Below are positions 58,058-64,000 of a stretch of DNA of 64,000 nt, in pieces. The stretch lies in the NCBI GenBank assembly GCA_014529385.2, contig CM043946.1, positions 34,242,558 through 34,306,557 of the forward strand, in the 5' to 3' direction. A program made the position numbers and the translations under genes. Under the pieces are notes generated by a model. It made no database searches and was not told where the DNA came from. It saw only the letters and a program-made list of their open reading frames with translations. This DNA comes from Adiantum capillus-veneris. Lineage: Eukaryota; Streptophyta; Polypodiopsida; Polypodiales; Pteridaceae. How positions within the stretch are numbered: the first letter of the stretch is position 1; every line of letters starts with the position of its first letter.

Positions 58058-58797
58058 GAGCATCCCATGAGCTCTCTCACTCTCGTTCTTCCCTTCACAC
58101 ACTCTTGTGAAGCAAGAACTCCATCTTCTTCTCCAAGCTTGAGAAGTTGAGTGCCTACTACCACAAGCTCTTGGCTATGGATGCAAATCCACACAAGAGA
58201 ATGCTTATGCTTGATTATCAATCTCTCTAATCTCCATTAACACTATTCTAAGCTATGCTACAAGAGCTATAAGTGATTATGTGCAAGGGGTTATTGCTTT
58301 CTCGTAGAAGTACTTCTACTTCTCTCTTCTTCCTCACTCCCTGCCAGCTCTCCTCACCTTTCATGGTGTTTGAGGTCTTGGGATTGAGGCTGGCATTTTC
58401 CAAGTTCATGCTAATTATGTTTATTGTTGTTACCATGTTAATGCTTGGTGAGTGAAGCTTACCGTCTTCATCTCATCCAAAAGGTCTCAAGGAACACAAA
58501 CAGTTGTATTGTAAACAAGTCTTCCGTCATGGAAGAATCTATAATACAAATGCCTATTGGAGGGGGACCAGCTCCAACTAATCCGGTCCTCTATTGGTGT
58601 CAATTTCTTTAAACTCTCACTCTCTTTTACAAGTATTGCTCATGCCATGTTTATGAAGTAATGTGTTAGTGTTGCTCTCTCCATCCAAGCATTTTCTTTC
58701 TCACTATACATCTACACACAAAACAATGCTCAAGGAAATGATGAATATGTTATTTACTTTTCACACCAACTCAAGTTAAAAGGCTAATTCCATTACA
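57282..58797 (+). repeat. gypsy 3' LTR
   Basis: Colinear with the 5' LTR from 'tcataaaat.taatatctaacc' to 'aattccattaca'. The first two bases are TT rather than TG, a point change. Its (CT)n run (about 57,974-58,052) is about 30 bases longer than in the 5' LTR. Confidence 0.9.
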
Positions 58798-60076
58798 TGC
58801 CTAACTAGTTGTTGCAGGAAAAGTGTGTTGTGCTCTCTGTATAGTGGGTGCTCCTCAGTGCAATATTCTAGAAACCTCACTCTAACAAAAAGAGAACATC
58901 ACACTAAACGGAACGATGACTCAAAGCACAAGACACTCAGAACTCAGTGGAAATCAACAAACTCAAGAACCATACAGACTCTGGCTTGGCAGCACACTTA
59001 ACTCCAATCTCAGACTCAAGGGGACAATGGGGGTGTCAAGTCTCCAATGTGAAGGGACCGTGCAGGTGAGTTATGCATGGAATCAAGACACGACACTCAA
59101 AACGCTCAACCACAAAAAGTAGATGATGATCGTGATGATGATAGAGTGTCCGATGACTAGAACTAACCACACACATGTATCTTCTAAAGAGCCACCAACA
59201 GCTAGCAGATATCCCAATCCAGCTAATTCTATCTCCAAACTGAGGTGGTGGTGGTATGAAGATGGTGTTCACTAGACCTCCATCCGTGCTCAGGAGCCAT
59301 GTTCACTGTCCGGGTGAAATTTTGTCCAATGTGAACTCTAACCCAGCTGTAACTAACTATCAGTGTTGTGCGTGTGACACTGTAGGCATGCTATAGGTTG
59401 CGCGCCACAAAACCTCTCACTGTCTTAGTGAGAGGAAACATTGAATACGGCTATGTGGACCATAATAATCAAAGGGAACTGCATATGAGTCGAGAAAACA
59501 TCAAAAAACTACCAAGATAACAAAAGAAGACATCCACCATAAATATTGAGACAAATTCTTAACCCAACCATAATTTTAAGTAAAAAACCGTCAACTTATT
59601 ATGCTAAACCGATAGAATAGGGGCAAAAAGAGGGGAAGCAGGCTAGATAGAAGAGGGGAAGGAGGCTAGATATCGCTAAAGGGTGAGAGGGGGTGGGTAG
59701 GGGGATTCTAGGGGGTGGGCAGGGATGAGGGGTGAGGTGTGGGTGGGTATGGGCAAGCTAGGGGTGAGTGATGAGAGGGGGTGGGTAGGGGCGAGTGTGT
59801 GTGAGGTGGTGGTAAAAGGCAAGGGAGGGGTAGGCCGAGACAAGGGGAGGGGTGTGTAGGGGCAAGCTAGGGGGTGGGTAAGGACCGCCGGGGGGGGGGG
59901 GAGCTAGTAGGGGATGGGGAAGGTACTTCACAGAAGGCACATAGAGCATTTGGAGAAGAAAGCTGAAGCTTTCGTACTTCAGGTTTTGAAAGAAACCTGC
60001 CATTTGTGGTATGTCAATTCCACATGAGAGGATTAAATAGTCATACACTCATTGGTTTTCCTAGAAGTTTGACAAA
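58798..60076. other. no gene; includes a G-rich tract
   Basis: Frames of 60-96 codons on both strands have no domain. The G-rich part (59,620-59,905) makes a Pro-rich minus-strand frame that is a by-product of base composition. Confidence 0.4.
59620..59905 (+). repeat. G-rich minisatellite-like tract
   Basis: Irregular repeats of 'gggggtgggtagggg' and 'ggggcaagctagggg', with a 12-base G run near 59,890. Many closely spaced G3+ blocks give strong G-quadruplex potential on the plus strand. Confidence 0.85.
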
Positions 60077-60897
60077 CTAATCTCCTACAAAATCATCATA
60101 GCTTGACTCTTCTCTAGATTTGAAAGGGGCGAATTTTATTTTCAGTGACAAAAACCACAACAAATATGATTGTCTACTCTGCATCTGGTCTGGCAGAGTC
60201 AGGTGCGTATAAGAATTGCCAAAGTTGTCTCCCTTTACTAGGTGTGGAGATGATAATGTTGAATATTTTGTTGTAGGTGAAGAAGGTGCCACATCGCTAA
60301 GTGTAGAGACATCATGAGTTGGTGTTACCTCAATCTTAAAATCAATATCATTCTGTTGTAACACACCCTCAGGAATCTTGGTGAAGGGTAGTTCACTAGA
60401 CACAAAGGAGAAATTTGGCTTGGTCAAAGAGTCAACAGACCTCAATCTTGAAATCAATATCATTCTGTTGTAACCCACCCTCAGGAAACTTGGTGAAGGG
60501 TAGTTCACTAGACACAAAGGAGAAATTTGGCTTGGTTAGAGAGTTAGCAGACCTCAATCTTAAAATCAATAACATTCTATCGTAACCCACCCTTAGGAAT
60601 TTTGGTGAAGGGTAGTTCACTAGACATAGAGGAGAAATTTGTCTTAGTGGGAGAGTCAGCAGACACAGATGGGACTGAGGTTGAGTTGTGTGTGAGATCA
60701 TGTGGATCCTCTACACTAGTTGGTGGCTCAGGTGGCTCATTGGGCTCAGGTATTGTAGAAAATTTTGAAGAGGGCAAAGATTGAATAGAGACTCCATAAC
60801 AAGGCATAGTCTTGGTCTTGTTGAGGAGGGGGTGACGAGGACAATTGAGAGGAAGTAGCAGGGTAGATGTTTCATTTGCAACCACGTGGAATTTCAC
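60077..60897 (-). other. coding-like minus-strand stretch with tandem repeats
   Basis: Three overlapping minus-strand frames (60,897-60,577; 60,701-60,432; 60,517-60,077) read the same 37-residue motif in turn: LTKPNFSFVSSELPFTK, then PEGGLQQNDIDFKIE. Because the repeat is 112 bp long, each copy moves the motif into a different frame. The upstream part has a Pro/Ser-rich segment (PEPNEPPEPPTSVEDPHD). I do not know the family. It may be a decayed repeat-protein exon or the gag-side spacer of a retroelement. Confidence 0.4.
60329..60664. repeat. 112-bp tandem repeat, three copies
   Basis: 'gtgaagggtagttcactaga' recurs at 60,381, 60,493 and 60,605, and 'cctcaatctt.aaatcaata' precedes each. Copies differ at several sites. 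The period is one more than a multiple of three. Confidence 0.9.
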
Positions 60898-60935
60898 CTC
60901 TATCTTTTAAATTAATATATAAATATAGATAGAGA

Positions 60936-61022
60936 TTTCAATGGTCATGCACAAAGACAAAATTCGCTAGTGTGCCTTTCATCATTTCTCCTTGGTCTTT
61001 CCCACTTTAGGCCACCTTTGAA
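60936..61022 (+). repeat. dispersed repeat, copy of 38,206-38,292
   Basis: Same order of blocks as the earlier copy. It stands just upstream of the gypsy gag region, so it may mark an LTR or leader of that element family. Confidence 0.55.
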
Positions 61023-61116
61023 ACGACGACATATGAAATGGGTGGGCACTAGAGAAAATGAGGTGTTTTAATTTTGCACAAAATGACAAACTTGCTAGCG
61101 CATCCAATTAAGGTTG

Positions 61117-62279
61117 ATGGCATCCTCTCAAGGAACAAAGCAAGGAGAAGGAGGGAGCTCTAATGAAAATGGAGTGCCTGAACCAGGCAAGGTGGTCACT
61201 CGTGAAGTCGCCTCCAAGGACCACTCCAATGGTAAGCCTAGCCTAAATGCGAACAACAGTCAAGCCACACCAAGAGTGCATTTTTCCGCATTCTTGGTGA
61301 TCAGAACTCTCGTGAAACCCAAACAAAAAAATTCCCTAGCCTCTACTAGGAGGAAGGTGGATGAGAGACGAGAGAAAAACATTGGCGTGTGACAATTTTC
61401 ACCACAACCAGAACACCAGATTGTCACGCTTCAAGGAAAATCTTGTAGTCATCGAGTCCCTAGGTCAAAAAATTGTGTTGAGTGCTTTGTGGCTAGTGTG
61501 AAGACACTTCCTTTGAAGCCTCGACTTCAGGTGGTGAAAGCACTCTCAAACTCCGGTATTAACAAGTTTTTGGAGGGGGAGCTACACATCAATGGGGTGC
61601 GGTATTGGCAAGAGGCTACATATGGTGATGCACTCCAACTACTACTAGCAAGAAGGCTCAAGGTGGTTGAGAGGGTAGCCATCGAACCCTATGAACTCTA
61701 CAAAGCTGAAGATGGTCACACCAAAGCTAGGCTAATCACTGGTGAACAAATTCTTCGCATCTCTCAAATGGTGGGATCCAAGAGAGCTCAGCTTCAATGA
61801 AGTGCTTCATGGAAGTTTGTATTTAATGCTCCAATGAATAATCCCATTTTCTACAACTTTCAATCAGTTCAGAATATTAGGGTGAATGTGCGCATTGATA
61901 GAAAGATTTTTTTCCAACAAAGATTGGTCTTCTATTTTGGAGCTGAGAGGTTGAGAGAGATATTGTTGTCCCCTGACCCTATAATATTTCCTATTTTGGA
62001 GTATAATGTATCTTTTGATGTTCACATCTTCATCTCGCTTTAAGCATAGTCCATGAATCATACTCCATGAATCATAGGGATTTATATGGACCTTTCCAAC
62101 CTCTTGCTAGAAAAACTGTGCATATAATAGCTAGCACAAAGCTTAGGTTCCAAAACATTATAAGGAACTTACTAGGCCCTCGTCGTCTAGCTGAGATTAA
62201 TGCATCTATCAATCCATTTTTTCTACCCTTAATAAGATATGATTTGGGCCTAGACGTTTTCATCTTTGTGCTGTATTGA
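61117..62279 (+). pseudogene. gypsy leader ORF upstream of gag, broken
   Basis: One frame from the ATG at 61,117 to 62,043 is interrupted only by TGA at 61,390-61,392 and 61,798-61,800. It starts Ser/Gly/Lys-rich (MASSQGTKQGEGGSSNENG), then has a structured part (LKPRLQVVKALSNSGINKFL, INGVRYWQEATYGDALQLLL, GEQILRISQMVGSK). From about 61,880 comes a segment FGAERLREILLSPDP, and a second, related one in another frame at 62,067-62,279, LGPRRLAEINASINP, each followed by a DV.IFI-type end. The function is unknown. Its position before gag and shared strand suggest it belongs to the same retroelement. No LTR or primer-binding site was found upstream. Confidence 0.5.
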
Positions 62280-62299
62280 GAGGAAGGCAACCCACTTTT

Positions 62300-63292
62300 A
62301 TGATGGCTTTCCCAAATTTTTTTGGGCGTAGTGGGGAAAATGCTAAGGATTCTTTGGATAACTTGGAGATGGCTTTCCTTGTCTCTGGGAGGGATGACGA
62401 AGCATTGAAATTGAGAGCTTTTCCTTTGGTGCTCAAAGAAGAAGCTAGGGTATGGTTCCAGGCTCTAGATCCAACCCAAAGAATTGATTGGGAGGGATTG
62501 AAGGAGGCTTTCCTACGAAGATTTCAACGAGCCAATTCGGCAGAAGAACTATGGCAACGGCTTCTGGCCCTTCATCAAGTTGACCCTCATGGTTATGCAA
62601 CCTATGAGGAAGGTTTTCTGAAACTTTGGGGGCAATGGTCAGACTCACTAAACCCTGGTGAGCGAGCTCCCAATTGCCTCCAAAAGGATCGATTTATCTC
62701 AGGTTTGTACCCCTTGCTAAGGGAGAAGGTAAAGAGCAAATTTCCAAATGCTTTTGAAGATGCCTTAAGAATTGCTAGGGAAAAGAATAGAAAGATTCTC
62801 TATCAAGCCCAAGCTGGCCAGCTAGCTTTGGGAGGCAATATCACAACTATGGAAGCTTCTCACATACCTCCAAATGTGCCTAATGCACCAGACCTCAATA
62901 GAGGTCAACAAGAAGATATGCTCCAACAAATAAACAATCTCACAAACCAGCTAGAGGGGTTGAGAGTAAATCTTGTGCAGGGTGCAAGAAGGCCTATTGA
63001 GGGAAATGGTGGGAATCGGCCACCAATGCGACGTCAAGCAAGGGAAATGTTGTGTTACAATTGTGGGGAAAATGGCCACGGCATGTATAATTGCCCTCAT
63101 CTCAGAAGACATGACTACCCTGTCAGAGGTCCTCGACAACAAGTAAGTCCTCCCCGTGCTAGAGCTCAAGCACAAGAGCAACCGCAACCTCAAATTTTGC
63201 AGCCACCTCGTGCTCAAGCTCAATCCCCTGCTACTCAACCAAATGTGAGCATCATAAGGATGGAGGAGGTCCTCAAGGGCAGAAGCAACTAG
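62300..63292 (+). CDS. Ty3/gypsy gag protein
   Basis: First ATG at 62,300; the frame is already open from 62,276, overlapping the previous stop. It encodes about 330 residues, intact. Retrotransposon gag core: SLDNLEMAFLVSGRDDEALK, ALDPTQRIDWEGLKEAFLRRF and FISGLYPLLREKVKSKFP (residues about 15-150). A helical linker and a zinc knuckle CYNCGENGHGMYNCPHL follow (about 63,052-63,100). The tail is Pro/Gln/Ala-rich (RAQAQEQPQPQILQPPRAQ). It would form the element's capsid and bind its RNA. It ends at TAG 63,290-63,292, but the same frame continues into pol. This is the best-preserved long gene in the window. Confidence 0.9.
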   Translation: MMAFPNFFGRSGENAKDSLDNLEMAFLVSGRDDEALKLRAFPLVLKEEARVWFQALDPTQRIDWEGLKEAFLRRFQRANSAEELWQRLLALHQVDPHGYATYEEGFLKLWGQWSDSLNPGERAPNCLQKDRFISGLYPLLREKVKSKFPNAFEDALRIAREKNRKILYQAQAGQLALGGNITTMEASHIPPNVPNAPDLNRGQQEDMLQQINNLTNQLEGLRVNLVQGARRPIEGNGGNRPPMRRQAREMLCYNCGENGHGMYNCPHLRRHDYPVRGPRQQVSPPRARAQAQEQPQPQILQPPRAQAQSPATQPNVSIIRMEEVLKGRSN

Positions 63293-64000
63293 GAAGAAAT
63301 AGCTAAAGGGAAGATGAAGATAGAAGAAGTGGCTACAATGCCTATCAAATGTGTGCGTGTCCAAGATGAAGTAGGTAAAGAAACAAGCAAGGATGCAAGC
63401 AATGAAGCAAGTGCATCTCGGGCAACTAAAGATAAAGCCAAGAAGAGAAAGACCCGTACTAGGTCTCAAATTGACATCTCTGATTTCCCTATGGGATCTC
63501 GGACACAACCTTATGACTTGACAGCTGATGTGAGTTCTCAAGGACCAAAGATTACTTGGCCACAACTACTTCATATCTCCCCAAAGCTTCGACGACAATG
63601 GTCAAAAATGGTGAGCACGAGGGCAAAGCGAAGTAAGCTAGTAAGTGTAATCAAAGCATATGGTCTCAAGGATATAGTGCCTTTGGTGGAGGCTCAAATC
63701 AAGGGACAACGGATTCCAAAAACTTACATTGACAGTGGAGCAGAGGTTTGTGTCATGACAGAAAAGCTAATGCATCAATTGGGTTTAGAGGTAATGGAAT
63801 CATCAAACTTTAGGGCAAAAATGGCCAATAATGTCTCTGTCACTTGTGTGGGTGTAGTGAAAGCTTTGAGAGTTTCTGTTTTTGGAATCACTACAGAGGT
63901 TGATGCTTATGTGATGCCAGTAAAGGGAGAAGGATACCCCCTTATTTTAGGACGACCTTGGCTCATGGGTATAGGAGCTAGGCAAGATTGGGCAACAGGA
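63293..64000 (+). CDS. gypsy pol start with aspartic protease, cut by the window edge
   Basis: In the same frame as gag, directly after its TAG, 236 codons are open to the last base. A Lys/Glu-rich linker (EEIAKGKMKIEE; RATKDKAKKRKTRTRSQ) leads to the retropepsin: TYIDSGAEVCVMTEKLM (catalytic DSG at about 63,730-63,738), then GYPLILGRPWLMGIGARQDW near the edge. Reverse transcriptase and integrase should follow outside the window. Expression would need read-through of the TAG, or the TAG is a mutation of a sense codon (CAG or AAG). Confidence 0.85.

Larger units (their letters stand above)
51717..58797 (+). mobile_element. Ty3/gypsy retrotransposon, 7.1 kb, integrase lost
   Basis: Two direct LTRs of about 1.5 kb (51,717-53,203 and 57,282-58,797) surround a 4.1-kb interior with a primer-binding site, gag, protease, RT and the start of RNase H, and a polypurine tract. 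Pol stops shortly after the RNase H core near 57,200 and the 3' tract follows within 80 bp, so the rest of RNase H and all of integrase are deleted. A solo LTR of another family (55,475-56,067) sits at the protease-RT junction. No clear 5-bp duplication is seen outside the LTRs. The LTRs are closely similar but differ by many point changes and microsatellite length, so the insertion is of moderate age. Confidence 0.9.

Noticed and set aside
51717-58797. A 5-bp target duplication around the large-LTR gypsy element
   Set aside because: The outer flanks (ending ATGCA at left, starting TGCCT at right) do not match; only a shared 'catgc' overlapping the LTR edges is present, which is not convincing.
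62951-63565. 204-codon minus-strand frame
   Set aside because: Antisense to the well-supported gag and pol linker; Ser/Leu/His-rich as expected for antisense of a Gln/Ala/Glu-rich gene.

Overview
The window looks like nuclear DNA of a land plant with a large, repeat-filled genome. I could not find one clearly intact host gene. It is built of plant-type LTR retrotransposons (Copia; Ty3/gypsy, one with a second RNase H domain), a LINE relic, degenerate DNA transposons (CACTA/EnSpm, hAT, Helitron ends, a TTAA-flanked inverted-repeat element) and very many (GA)n, (GT)n and (AT)n runs. Nearly all coding stretches are broken by frameshifts and stops. The species cannot be named from sequence alone. 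A fern, lycophyte, gymnosperm or bryophyte would all fit, and I lean to a non-angiosperm only weakly.

Layout. 1-8.8 kb: anonymous DNA with an LTR scrap (about 700-835), a minus-strand LINE relic (about 2.9-4.4 kb) and a plus-strand gypsy pol relic of the dual-RNase-H type (about 4.7-6.96 kb). 8,778-29,378: a Copia element on the minus strand whose two LTRs (8,778-8,990 and 29,170-29,378) lie 20 kb apart but carry the same 5-bp flank, TTGAT. Its gag-pol remnant is at 9,020-13,081. The remaining 16 kb is foreign DNA, including a minus-strand gypsy element (16,974-20,833, flanked by CATAT), a candidate Helitron (26,988-28,146) and several minisatellites.

30-41 kb: two small unassigned open frames, a minus-strand CACTA TNP2-type transposase relic (about 31.1-33.8 kb) with one recognisable terminus at 35,378, a second Helitron-type 3' end at 35,879, and a 1.3-kb non-autonomous element (36,351-37,652) with inverted termini and TTAA flanks. 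40.5-48.9 kb: a plus-strand hAT transposase (41,684-44,125) faces a minus-strand kinase-like pseudogene (45,493-46,900). The pair is bracketed by GC-rich palindromic sequences resembling hAT termini, so the whole may be one cargo-carrying transposon. This is the most unusual unit in the window, but it remains a hypothesis.

49-64 kb: an inverted second copy of Helitron-interior sequence (49,005-49,730); a complete-ended gypsy element (51,717-58,797) with 1.5-kb LTRs, no integrase, and a solo LTR of another family inserted in pol; a G-rich tract; a 112-bp tandem repeat in a coding-like stretch; and a gypsy gag-pol running off the right edge (about 61.1-64.0 kb), whose gag and protease share one frame separated by a single TAG. 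What acts together here is mainly transposon machinery. The insertion order can be read from nesting and target-site duplications.
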